Positions 12,801 through 24,143 of a stretch of 64,000 bases of DNA are shown piece after piece. Under the pieces are notes generated by a model that was given only the letters and a program-made list of their open reading frames with translations, had not been told where the DNA came from and did no database searches. This DNA is from Cylindrobasidium torrendii FP15055 ss-10 (Eukaryota > Basidiomycota > Agaricomycetes > Agaricales > Physalacriaceae): NCBI GenBank assembly GCA_000934385.1, contig KN880569.1, positions 1 through 64,000 on the forward strand, given 5' to 3'. The translations under genes were made by a program, and so were the position numbers. Positions within the stretch are counted from its first letter, which is position 1. Each line of letters opens with the position of its first letter.

Positions 12801-13261
12801 CTACCCCGGTCCGGTAATCTGGCGCGGCATCCCAGGTTGACTCGCTCCATCTTTCCCTCATTTCCTTGAAATTTTTTCGTCGGCAGCACGAGGCTGCTGC
12901 TTTGCCCTCCGCGCACCGTCTTCGCACTTGCGTTCCTACTTGTACATTCCGGCCGCGAAGATTGTGAAGCTGGAGGGTGTCTCTTCGATACGAGCACACA
13001 ACACGAGGCACCTGTGAAACGCCGCACGAGGCGAATACATCGTATGTGCTGTAGCTTTGCCTTGCTCGTTCCACGAGGCATTGACGTTGTCAACAGGACG
13101 TTCCATCATCCGCGGACCCAAATTACTGTCCATCACCCAGCGCAATCTTCATCTGAATCCGAAGCCCACAACCACCGACCCGCAGACGCACCATCTCATT
13201 CATCTCATCTCAACCCTACACCCATTACCGAATTAGCGCCGAACCACGTCGAAATCAAAAC
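9874..13261. other. 3.4 kb gene-free divergent intergenic region
   Basis: The region separates the starts of the two large coiled-coil genes. The frames at 10200-10634, 10309-10653, 12032-12358 and 12767-13093 lack motifs, overlap antisense frames and do not connect by plausible splicing. No tRNA or clear repeat was found. The last 250 bases before 13262 are C/T-rich and probably hold the 5' UTR and promoter of the plus-strand gene. A long non-coding transcript or a decayed element cannot be excluded by reading. Confidence 0.5.
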
Positions 13262-16200
13262 ATGGCCAAACCTAAAAAGTCCAACAACAACGCTCAAGCC
13301 AAGGGCAATAAAAACACCGCATTCCCGGGCGGTGCAGATTCTTCTCCTCCCCCTTCGCTCTCCCCCCTCCCTCTCACGACGTCAGCCAAGGCCGGTCCCG
13401 CTGTCAAACCCCAGGCCACGAACGGCAAAGCCTCTACCAGCCCAAAGAACGGCTTGAAGAAATCTAACGCCAAGATGGAGAACAATAAGAAGTCAGAGGC
13501 GACGCCGTCCGAGCCATCGTCTTCCAAAGGCAATGCACCTTCAAATTCCCCGGATGTGTCCCGCTCTCCATCTACCAATACGCCATACAGCGCTCCAACA
13601 TTCAAGAAAGGCAAGGCCGACCTTGTCCGCGATGCGTGGCGCTCATTCTACGCAACTGTCTATACGCCCGCGGAGCGCGCTTTCAACCTGAATCCAGTCG
13701 GATACACAGGCAAGCGGAGCAATAATCTCGAAAGCTTACGGCTCTAACCCTTCTGCAGGTTCTGCTGATGAGCCTGACGCTGCTTTCCGCCAGCGCGTGC
13801 AACGAGAATGGGCGCATTACCTCGGCAATGCGGGATTGGCTGACAGCGAACCTGCTTGGGCGGATGACTTGACCCCAACGGAGCAGGCTGTTGTTTACGA
13901 GGCGCTACTAGGCGTAATCGTCGATGAACAAGAGATCGAGCGTGTTGCTAGCGTCATGAGCAGCCAAAATAGCCAAGTGCGTTTGAGCATATCCCGGGCT
14001 CATCGTACACTAATCAGCATGCAGTCCGTGCCTCTGCCACCACAGGAGTCATATGCAACGATCAATCCAGCTGCATTCAAGATGGAGCAAGAGGAAGAGT
14101 CGAATCTTGACAACGACTTTGCATTTTTCGAGGTACGTCTTGGTGAATATCTTCCCTAAAGCAGTGCCTTATGTTTTTGTAGCACTTCTCGGATGGCGCA
14201 ATGTCGCCCGACTCCCTGTCTTCTCATCCCTCATTATCGAACTGGTGGCAGTCACCAAGGGTGTCTTCGCAAGGACACAGCCCAAGCTTGTCCATGAATT
14301 CTCTCTCGGTGAGTCGTTTTACCTTCGTGCTTGGTTCCTTTGCTGACATCAGGGCAGACAAGTCCAAACACTTCTCCAGCAAGCAAACCGGCCATGGTAG
14401 TTGGACAAGGTAAGCTCCTTTCCCCCGCAGCGAGGCATGAGGCGATTCGACCGCAGACCGACATCGGCCTCGTGCATCTCTACTCCACCTCTCAGAGCCG
14501 TTCTTTGCTCTTTTACTCTTGCCTTGCTGGATATCGTTTCTAACGACATTGTGCAGACGAACTACCTGGCGCTTTTCCCGCTCTTTGGGCACCAGGGGCA
14601 CAGGCTCCCGCGACGACGACAAACCACGCGACTGGCCCCGTGTCCAAGCTATCTGGGTGGCTGTCAAGCTTTGGAAGTCGCAGCGATACCAAGCCCGATA
14701 TGCAACCTCCCGCCGCCATGACTGCCGCTGTTCTCCCCTCCGCCTCCTCTGCGGACCTTCCTTCCTCTTTCAACGCACCAGTCAATGATGGCAATGTATG
14801 GGCAAAGTCTTCCAAAGATGACCCCGCGGCCGATGCTTGGAAGGCCTTACCTCGCTCCCACGAGGAGCATGCTTCTGCAGGCGACTTCTGGAAACCAACC
14901 ACCTTGCCCTCTCTTCGGGAGGCATCACCCGAACAGCTTGACTGGACGGCGCTTGCTATTCTGAAGTCCGAGACGGACGATGAAAGTGCGAAGACGGCAG
15001 ACAAAGTCAATGGCAAGAGGAAGAAGGTGTGTAGCCCGCAACATCTCTCCGACGGTTCACTGATAATCTGCAGCGCGATCGGGGCCTGTCTACTGCAACG
15101 ACACAGCCAGTCAAATCCGAACCCATTTCTCCAGCAATGCATACCGTTGGATCAGCGTCGATGGAGCGTCCCCGCGGTGGCTGGAAGGCTGCGACACCTG
15201 CGCCGTCGACTGGCGTCCACCCTCCTGCAGCATCCGTCCCTGTGACCCCCACCGATAGCCGGGATGTCGATTGGAGCTCTGTGTGGCAGTCTCTTGAGAA
15301 CGAGAAGAACGGGGGCCCTGCGCCCAATCACGCCGAGAGCTGGCGGTCCCACCCGACCGGGAGCCAGCGTAGTCAAAGTGTCGACAGTCAAGACTACTGG
15401 ACCCATCAGTCAACCCACGAGTGGGACGAGCACGAGCCTCAGACTCCGATCGTCAATGCGGGGAGGAGCCGTCAGCAGCCGCTGTCGAATAATGAGGCAT
15501 TCCTGGCGCCGCTACGTCTACCCCCGGCCCATGCCGCGCCTCAGCCTACTATTCCTGGCGGATGGCACCAACACCAACAATTGCCAATGTCAACGCCGTC
15601 GTCTTCTGCATCTGCTTTTGCTACCCCAGCTCTTCCGTCGCTCTCACGGCCATCAAGCTCTGGCACTTCGACGCCCGCCGAATATGTCGGACCTGTCCTC
15701 GAGGCGGACATGCTGGAGGCTATAGCTCATGCTCGAGATGAAGACCGCCAGGACCTAGAGGCCAAGTTTGCGCAGTACAAGATTGACACACGCATTCGGT
15801 TGATCCACTCTTTCCACGCTGAAGCTGCTAAAGCTGAGGAAGAGCTCGTGCGCAGACTGTACGCCATCTCTATTACTCAGGGTTCGACCAGAGCCGGCAA
15901 GCAAGACGTCAAGCGCCAAGTTTCCGATCACTATGAACGCATGCGAAAGCTTCAGGGTGACAAGGAGGACGAACGTCGCCGAACTGTTGACGCAGAGAGG
16001 CAGCGTCGTCTCAAGGAGTGCGAGGAGCGAGAGCAAGAGCGCCAGCGTATTTTTGAAGAAAAGCGCAGGCAAGCCGAGCTTGAGCATCAACGCATGCTTG
16101 AGGAGCAGAGGCGCTTGGCTGAGGAGCAGCGCCGTCGCCAGCTTGAGGAGCAGAGACGATTGGCTGAAGAGCAACGCCAACGTCAAATCGAGGAGCAGAA

Positions 16201-18241
16201 GAGGATTGCCGAGGAGAAGAAAAGGATCGCTGAGGAGCAGCGACGAAGGGCCGAAGAGGAGCGCGAACGTGTCGAGCGCGAACGCAAGGCCAAGGAAGAG
16301 CGGGCTGCTGAGCTGGTCCGCAAGGAGAAGGAACTGCAGGAGCGCGAGCGCCAGGTTCGGGAGCGCGAGGCCGAGTTGAAGCGTATAGAGCAAGATCAAA
16401 TACGAAGGGTGATGGAGCGTGAAGCAGAGGAGCAACAACGTCGGCGAGCCGAAGAGGAGGCCATTGTCCAGCGTCGGCGTCAGGAAGAGCTTGCGCGTAC
16501 GCGCGCTGCGGAAGACCGGCGCAAAGCAGAAGAGCGTCGCCGCGAAGAAGAGCGCAAACGCGAAGAAGAAAATTTGCCACGTCGTCGTGAAGAAGAGCAG
16601 AGAAGGCTGCAGGAAGAAATGCACCGTCGTGAAGGCGAGGTTCGGGCGAAGAAGGCTCAGGAGAAGGATGGGTTATTGTTGGCTCTGACTACGACAACCC
16701 CAACGCCCAGCGCCATGACAAGTCCAAGCAACTCCTATTCCAGCAATGGCAGTAACAACTCGAACTCTTCGACCAACAACGCCCAACACGTGTACGCCGC
16801 CAATCCACCAGTTCCACATGCCATGGTTAGTGCAACGACGCCGTATGCCCCTTCCAACACTCCCGTCAACGATGCGACCCTTCGTCCGGTGGATCGCAAG
16901 GTTTGGAAGCCCGCTGGTACCGACAGTAAGCCAACAAGAGGCGCCCTGCCTAGCTTCGAATGGCAAAAGCAAGTCCCTCCGCCTCCGAAGATGACAAGGG
17001 ATGTTCCTCACGTCAGTCTCAAATTCTTCGATTGTATATAACACTGATGTTGATGTTGCCACAGGTTCGCACCCACATTCCTGCCTCCAATGGTGCTCTG
17101 GTGCCCGCGAGTGCTCATCCCGTTCCGGGCGGTCATGCCATCAGTCATGGCCACGTACCTCCTTCATCTCAGCACGCTTCTCTTTCTGTGCCAAAGATTT
17201 CGCACAAGACGCCCTCAGCATCTGCATCGGCTCAGAGCCACACCATCTGGATTCCGAAGCCAGAGGAACCGGTGGCTCCTAAAGGTACGCTGCCAAGCTG
17301 AGCAATAATCACGAACTGCAACTAATCGAAATATAGTGTCTAACACGAATGCAACAAGACGCGCGCGCACCCTCAGCGACCCGACCCCGCCTAGTCCTCG
17401 ACTTGGTGCCGCCAAGGCCCTTCCTGCGGCATCATCCTCTTCAAAGCCGACACCGCCCACAATTTCGTCGAGTGCCACCTCCTCGAAGGTTCCTACCGTG
17501 TCATCCACCAAAGCTTCAGCAAAGGCTCCGCCACCTGTAAAGCCAACTGCTGCAAAGCCCGCAGATAACAAGAAGCCGGCGCCGGCGCTTGAACCGAAGA
17601 GCAAGCTCATTGTAGAGTCGAAGACTGCCCGGTCACCTACTCCTTCCACAATCTCTCAGACGAAGGCTGCGCCGGAATCCGCAGCTGTCTCAGTCGAACC
17701 AGCCAAGGCTAAGGCAGCATCTACAGGAACGTCTCCAGTCATCCCGGTTAATGTTCCGTCCACGGTCAAAACGACACCTGCGCCCACTCCAGCAAAGCCA
17801 ACAACATCTGCACCTTCTCCTGCCGTGAAGCACAAGGTAACGGTCGAGGAAGAGCCCGAAAATGAGAATGCTGATGTTGGTGGGGCACTGGATTCGGACT
17901 CTGCGGCGCTCATGGTCAGCAACGTTGCTGGTTTGGATGATGACGGCCCAAGTCTCGTGGAGGTCGGAAAGACACTACTAGACAAGGGCAAGGACGCCGA
18001 GACAAAGGCTTCTCCGCCAAGTAAGGTCAAGCCCGCCTCTCAGCCCTCGTCTGGCAAGGCCACCCCCACGACGCAGCCTGCTGGCAGGACCACTCCCGCC
18101 GCTTCGCCGACCATCTCGGGAAAGGTTCCTCAGACGACGTCCAAGGTCGCATCGTCGGCATCCACTAGCGCAAGTGATGGCCACGCCCGCTGGACACCCC
18201 CGGTTCTCGGAAAGGAACCCTCCAAAGGCGTGAAGCGTTGA
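13262..18241 (+). CDS. 1,510-residue Ser/Pro-rich coiled-coil protein
   Basis: Eight exons: 13262-13709, 13759-14132, 14183-14308, 14358-14409, 14557-15026, 15074-17011, 17065-17284, 17337-18241 (4,533 nt). The start ATG lies in AACATGG, a good context. Intron 1 is a GC-AG intron (13710-13758), needed to keep frame. An N-terminal disordered segment is followed by a folded-looking stretch (about 120-260) with W- and L-rich helices. Then come Ser/Pro-rich linkers with recurring trp-containing patches, a long highly charged coiled coil (about 780-1025, many LAEEQRR and LEEQRR repeats), and a Thr/Pro/Ala/Lys-rich tail. A KRKK patch occurs at the exon 5/6 junction. I do not recognise the family. 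The neighbouring giant gene is also coiled-coil, but the sequences do not look homologous beyond charge bias. Confidence 0.82.
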
Positions 18242-19013
18242 AACGAGCGCAGCATATCGTCGAAGGCGACACATTCCTCTCCCTCAAAAAAACATAGATG
18301 CGGCCTAGTGCCGCCCCGTCCCCCGTTTTTCTTTCTCCTATGGGTTTTCTATTCCGTTTCTTTCCTCTTCCCCCATGATATTTGACGATGCTCACGATAC
18401 ATACCATGCCATACTTATTTGTTACCCTCTGCTTCTTCATACACCACGTCGACCGTTGTGGCCGTCGCATATCCTTATTCTATTCTCTCGCGCTCTGCTG
18501 TGCTCTCCCTCAATCCATAGACTTGCCTGCTTTCATGCAACTTTTGCTTGTACATACCACACTCCTTTATACCTTTTTTTCTTCCTTATTTTCTTGGGCC
18601 CTGCACTTGGTCTATCGCCTCCTCACGAATACTCTCCTCTGCGTCGCGCTTTCCATGTGTTGGTGTACACTGTTGTATTTATCTGTATCGAGTACCAGTT
18701 CCTCCTAGAGTACATACATACTTGTGATGGGTAGATGGATGGAATCTCCTTAGCATTTGTTGCAAATGACAGCGATGAACCTTCATGATCATCCCTTGCG
18801 TGCAGCCTGAGTACTTGTAGCCGACTGACCTTTGCGAGTGAGGGCTATTTTTTTTGGCTTAAGCATTTTACTGCCAGTTCGATGGATCGATTATCATCGA
18901 GGTAGCATCTTACAGTAGTATAAACGAGATAATCTGACATTATAATCACAGTTTGATATCTCTCTTCCTCGGATCTGGCACTGGTACAATCATGGCAGTC
19001 TGAGTTGCCACCG
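18242..19013. other. convergent intergenic region, 3' UTRs
   Basis: This lies between two convergent stop codons. The plus-strand part is strongly T/C-rich (about 18290-18600) and gives pseudo-ORFs such as 18382-18708 that are hydrophobic only because of base composition. No gene, repeat or structured RNA was seen. Confidence 0.6.
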
Positions 19014-20241
19014 CTAAACACACCTGCTCATCCCGCCAGCCAGATGTTTCCTTTGAACGGCGTCAGTCTGCAGTAGTCCAAGCAAAGAAATAGAGGGATG
19101 CTCACCGAAAATTCGCTGTCGCCTAAGTTGCAAGGCGCAGACCACAGCTCAATCGTGGTGTTATGGCGCTTGTTCGGCGCATTGAGGAAGAAAGAACCAG
19201 AGTTGAACGCGCCAACGGTGCGCCGAGCAGCGGTTGGCGGAAGCGCTGACATGAACTCGATGGAGATGGTAAGCGTCGGATGCCAACTTCGAAACGTCAG
19301 TCCTGACGGGATGCACTCGCCCAACTCTCACGTACTTGTCCAATAATCCGCGCGATGCGTCGTGGTCATCCCTCCCGAGAAGCACGTCACCCAATATTGC
19401 GTACATAGGCAGAGTCATCTTGTCCTCCTCGTCTTTGAGCGTATACCATCCTCCCCAGAATAATCCCCCACCCCCAAACCGCGGTGGTGGAGCCTCGGTA
19501 TCATCCCCCGCTGCAGTATTGCCTTTACCGCGGGCGTGATCTTCGTTCCAGGCTGCTATCTCTGGCTCAGCACTTAGCTGGAAGAACTCGTTGGCCTTTG
19601 TGACATGGAAAGGGAGGGTGTTATCGAGGGCTCGAAGAGGCGCAGTGGACGGATGTTCGCGCAGCGGGATCCTGCGCGTGTGGGAGGTAGCCGGAAATGC
19701 TGGCCCCAGTTTGCTGAACAGCATCTGAACTGTTATGCGTGTCTGACCCTAGTGTCGGCACAATGTCAGGTGGGGAAACAAAGGTATGCTTGACTAAAGA
19801 CTGACCTTCTGAATGAACTCGGCTGTGAGATTGGTGGTTGCGCGCCCATCTTTCAGTACCCTCAGGTTGACTTCGAATGGACCAGGGATACTAGAGTAAA
19901 GATAGTGCGCTGTGATATGCATGGGATCTGGGTTGTGGGACTCGCAGACTGCCTGATGTTGCATCGCTGCATCAATTACTAGAGCTAAAAGATAACCTGA
20001 CCGAAGCCATTATAAGACTGGAGGGAGTATACTGGCCAACTCACCTCCGTGCGGTACACTGGCTCTGTAAGCACACGCCAGACTAACATAAGCCAAGGAC
20101 TCACACTCCTACTGCCCATAATGCATCGACATTACCTGTGTAGGTTGCATCCCATCCTGCTCGCGGTGTCGGTCTGGCATAGGAGGCAACTGTACTGCAC
20201 GCCAATGCCTTTGGCTCGGTATTTGCGACAAAAGTGGACAT
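19014..20241 (-). CDS. thioesterase-like superfamily protein (hotdog fold)
   Basis: Six exons: 20105-20241, 20045-20064, 19806-19996, 19336-19742, 19106-19286, 19014-19067 (990 nt, 329 residues). The N-terminal pattern W-x4-TGNVDALWAVG-x-ASVPHGGYLLALVIDA matches the start of fungal proteins of the acyl-CoA thioesterase-like (TesB/PF13622-type) family. It is followed by AHYLYSSIPGPFEV and a second hotdog-like half with WHPTLTISIEF. Members hydrolyse acyl thioesters, but the substrate cannot be read. The second exon is only 20 nt, and two introns are very short (40 nt at 20065-20104 and 38 nt at 19068-19105). The frame is preserved across all junctions and the conserved PHGGY motif spans an exon boundary, which supports the model. 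Confidence 0.85.
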
Positions 20242-20828
20242 ACTTGAAGTGGGAGAAAGATGGATGGTACCACATCCTTTTGAAGGCTCGTGAAGGCCGC
20301 AGTTACCGAGGGGCTACCCAGGGGCTACTTACGCGCAACACATGTTAACCGACGAACAAAGCATTGCCGAGCCATGGATATATCACGGACTGATGCCTTC
20401 GGACCTGTCGACAGCCTGTCGTTGGGCGAGCTTTGACAAGGACTTGTTTCCTGTGAGAGTCATAGCCGCTTGGTGGGAAGAAAGACGCTTTCGTGTTGAT
20501 CGGTTGAACAGGTTGCTAAGCACAATGAAATTGTATCGCGCTTCCGAAATTACGAGTCCGGTCGGGGTGACGCGCTCTAAATAGGGCCCGCCATATCTTC
20601 GTTGGGCAGAAGCACACTTTATAAAACTTTATGAGTAGCAAACGTGTGTTGCAGTGAGATCAGAGTAATGCCCAGGACCAACGATAAATAATAACGTGGG
20701 CAAGTTCTTTCCCATCTGTATTAGGTTACTTTATATGCATTTCTTTCACGTAACTCGATGTCTCCTTCGATGCAGAGCGAAATATCTAGCCGCCTCCTGT
20801 CAAAATAGAGAAGAGCATGTGTCTGTAT
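20242..20828. other. intergenic region
   Basis: This lies between the start of the thioesterase-like gene and the stop of the DUF6533 gene, both on the minus strand. It must hold the thioesterase promoter. A short frame at 20342-20584 has no recognisable features. A TTTATAAAACTTTATGAG stretch near 20619 is AT-rich but too far from the start to be called a TATA box with confidence. Confidence 0.5.
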
Positions 20829-22576
20829 CTACTCACTATCATCTTCCTCATCCTCGGCCAGTACGCCCAGGAAACCAGTCTCTCTTTCTCCCTGGGTGAA
20901 GACTCTTGAAGTTGGTTGCATTGATGTGTATTGCGGATCCAGGGTAGTCATGATAGGATAGTCGGCAATGGAGGTACTCATCCAATGCCGCCCCGCCGAC
21001 GATGATAACTTTGGGTCACGAAGATTGAGGATTAGGCGCGAGACCATTGTACTTGATATACTGGCATCGCATTATCAGTGTCTGCCTAGTTGAAGACTGG
21101 GAAGCATACACATTCATGAAAGTCGTTATGGCTCCTCTAAAATATGGCTAGAAAGGGTTGATTAATGCAAACACATCTGAAGAATAGGGAGCATACGCGG
21201 CCAACCTTTCAGGATCTGTCAGTACGCGAGCCTCCCTAAACACAGTGGGACATACAAAGAAGGTGATAATATTTGCGACGTTTGCAATAATCATAACAGC
21301 AAAGTATACCGCACCTAGGAGATACGAGGGACAAAGGATCAAAATATTGTTCATATGCGCGCTAGAAACGACCCCGGACGCACCGTCTCGTAGTAGTATC
21401 CTCAATAAGTTGACGCCGCGCTGTTTGTTGAGTTCGATGGCCTTATGGACCGTAAGGTAGAATATAACACCGTCAAAGACCAGCATGCTCGACCAAGCCG
21501 CTCCAATCCCTGGAAATTATAAGTTTGCATTTGAGGCGGATGGAAGGTGAAGCAAGTAAAAAGTATCGGAAAGCGACATACGTTCCGCGCTAGGGTATAG
21601 TGGTTAGATCTAGCTTCAAGCAGGAGTAGTGGCTACGTACGTGTCCTTAGCCACACCAGATGTGCATCCCACGTAGAGTGGCAGATCTGGAACAGGTGCC
21701 CCTTTGCTCCTTCCAGAAAACAATGCGTACTAGACCAAAAATCAGCATCTAATATGGCGTGTATCAGGAGGGGTTGTATTCTAAGTCGAGCTCTTCTTTC
21801 CAACTACAGGAAATGTGACTGAGAGGAATTGGAGACAAAAACGTACAATGCCGACACCGAGCGCTACAAGCGCGACCGTAATTTGGAATGCAGCGATGCG
21901 ACGACTTCGTCCGTATAACGCATACGTTCGTATAATCAAGACAGCTATGAGGGTTCGTCAAACTATCGATTTTCCAGATGCATACGACTTACTGGACACG
22001 ATGACCTGAATGGCAATGGCGTAGAGTTGGTGGTATAGCTGTAGTGTGTGACATCTACGATATCTGAGGTTGATCGTTTTCAATGAACAGATGGTCGAAA
22101 CGCACAGCTATACCGTATAAGAGCTCGACACTCTACTCTGAGATACGAGGAGCACACACCTTGGTTTTTTGTTCGCCGGGCTCCATGTTAACGAAGAATT
22201 GTAGTACAACAGGAATATGGCCAAGAAGGCAAACGTAACGATTCAAGTAGTAACCAACGACGGAAAACGAGACATTGTCAATGGTCCACATGCGGGAAAT
22301 TTCTTGCCCCAGTGTTATAATCCTTGACACCGGGGAGTTTAGGCAGTATTTCCAGAGCACAGGAAGAAATTACCAGTCGTAATACAGAACAACTGTGTAG
22401 GGTAACGGTTACTATTCGCAGAGATGGTACGCTATAGATTTATGGCATCAACTCACCGAAGGCCACTAGGTTTAAGTATTGCGCCACCCGCCTGAAGAAT
22501 TATACACGTCTGAAAAAAACTCGAAAGTCGAGATGGAGTGTGCGCACAAGTCGTAATAGTCGACCTCGCTGGCCAT
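20829..22576 (-). CDS. DUF6533-type seven-helix integral membrane protein
   Basis: Twelve exons: 22548-22576, 22457-22491, 22374-22392, 22160-22322, 21993-22107, 21847-21944, 21641-21729, 21582-21589, 21384-21509, 21256-21314, 21110-21147, 20829-21060 (1,011 nt, 336 residues). The N-terminus contains the pattern VVLYYDWIITLGQEISRMW, characteristic of the DUF6533 domain common in Agaricomycetes. It is followed by IIRTYALYGR, by W-x-x-MLVFDGVIFYLT, and near the end by VSRLILNLRDP, all typical of this family. The hydrophobic segments fit seven helices. The tail is short and acidic (DEEDDSE). Exon 8 is 8 nt and exon 3 is 19 nt. The 117-nt intron 21730-21846 is the least certain. The biological role of the family is unknown; a receptor-like function is only inferred from topology. 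Confidence 0.85.
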
Positions 22577-23130
22577 ACAAGTTGCAACAGCTACTGAGCT
22601 AGATCATGGAGGGGAGAGATGAAGTTCAGTCGAGAGGGAATCTCGGTTCGTATATCATTTTAGGGACGTAGGATAAGCTGGAACAGTCCCGAGTTCACGC
22701 TTGGTATTGCAAATTTATTGACATCGAACGCACGCGCGTGGAGCTTTGTATCAGGTTTGGTCGCTCTCAGAGTCAATGGCATGCAATTGGGCTTCTAAGT
22801 TTCAAAGTTGGGATCTGCGGCACGAACAAACTGTCACTTTTGAAGATACGCAAGGGACAGGCACTTCTTAAGCCCAAGGGCATAAAATGAGCGCACCGCC
22901 AAGTCTCGCGATGTTAGGCAGAATCAGCACAGCATATATAGTACAGTATGTATGTACTAATCGGAAAGCGTATGACAACGAAATGGAAAGATGATGATAG
23001 TCAGATACAAGTAGCAGGTGTTTAGTAGTGCTCAGTCATTCTGAAAGACATGAAAGGTGTTGCGACGAGCGGGGGGCATTCCTCGGGTGTGGGGTCGTGG
23101 TGAAGATGAAGCATGGACAATGGCTCGCGG
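22577..23130. other. intergenic region
   Basis: Between two minus-strand genes. It holds the promoter of the DUF6533 gene and the 3' end of the 215-residue gene. No further gene, repeat or RNA was recognised. Confidence 0.5.
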
Positions 23131-23871
23131 TCAAGGTGAGGCTGGCAAGGAGATCTCGTTCCACTCGTCGTCAAATTCTGCCCACAGGGAATCGTCCTCC
23201 AGGCGCCTCCAGGTGTCGTCTTGGTATTGTTCGGCATAGCTATTGAGGGTCTCCTCGTCTAGGTCGTCAGATGGAGGCTGCTCTTGTTCGTGCGCTTCTA
23301 TACGGAGTTAATTTGCGATAAGAAGAGCGGAGGCATAGACGCACGCTCGAGCTCAGCTTCCCACTCTTCAAGTTCATCGAGGTCGAGCGGTACAGACTCT
23401 GCATAGTAGTTTGTTCGCTTGCGTATCTTCTTGCTTGTATGAGTTACTACGCGGCGGTAGAACTGGGCTATGGTCAGCCTCTATTTCAAATCAGTGTATT
23501 CGACACACCTCAGTATCACGACGCGCCTCCTCTGGACCCTCCAAGAATGGGTCTTCCTCGATAGGCTCAAGGGTCCGCTTGCGTTTCCCGAGCACCTCCT
23601 TCTGGGCCTCGGCAGCGCGTCGTAGACATCTGGCCTGGAAGTTCTGCCGCAAAAGCTTCTCGTCACTGCATATTCGTCGAAAGGGCCGGGAGGGAGTTGT
23701 TGGAGATGCCGCGAGCAGTTTACGCGCTGGCCAAGCCATTGCGGGGCTCTTTGTACTCAATGGCGATGATGGAGGGCTCGAAGGAGGCGAGGTCAATACA
23801 TCGGAAATCAGCGGGGACGGTCTCCTTGGGGTGTAACAGGGCGGAGAGGATGAATTGTCAAGATGCGTCAT
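23131..23871 (-). CDS. 215-residue acidic protein of unknown function
   Basis: Three exons: 23509-23871, 23345-23462, 23131-23297 (648 nt). I chose the ATG at 23871 (MTHLDNSSSPP) over a longer in-frame extension because the extension has no ATG and shows no conservation-like pattern. The protein has a Ser/Pro-rich start with TPSRPFRR, a basic segment ending in GKRKRTLEPIEEDPF that could serve as a nuclear signal, a helix-like middle, and a Glu/Asp- and Trp-rich C-terminus (WRRLEDDSLWAEFDDEW). I do not recognise the family. It is divergent from the HAP5-like gene with 272 bp between the starts, so the two may share a promoter. Confidence 0.78.
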
Positions 23872-24143
23872 GGTGTTCGTTGGCAAAGGTGCACACTGCA
23901 ATGCCTGCCGACTCGCGTGACGCGAAGCACGTGATACGCAATCAAGACCAAGACGCGCTGATTGCATTCTGCCTCAGCAGTCATGAGCTCGCATTTCCCC
24001 AGAAAACGATATTTGAATTCCAACTGCACGGGCGTCAAAGTATTCCAGATGACCGCACCAGTCCAGCGATCGTGCCGCATACGGCCGCCATTCGGCATCC
24101 GATTGCCAATTGATTCCTAGGTTAGACATTAACCACCACGGAC
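23872..24143. promoter_or_regulatory. divergent promoter with CACGTG and CCAAT elements
   Basis: This 272 bp segment separates two divergent starts. A palindromic CACGTG lies at 23928-23933 and a CCAAT at 24106-24110, 34 bp from the start of the HAP5-like gene. Both motifs are seen directly; their use is inferred. Confidence 0.45.

Noticed and set aside
15755..16624. A 289-codon minus-strand ORF rich in Leu and Phe
   Set aside because: It is the antisense of the coiled coil in the 1,510-residue protein; the Leu/Phe bias is that of reversed Glu/Lys/Gln codons.
18382..18708. A 108-codon hydrophobic ORF downstream of the 1,510-residue gene
   Set aside because: It lies in a T/C-rich 3' UTR; the hydrophobicity follows from the base composition and overlaps a second frame of the same kind.
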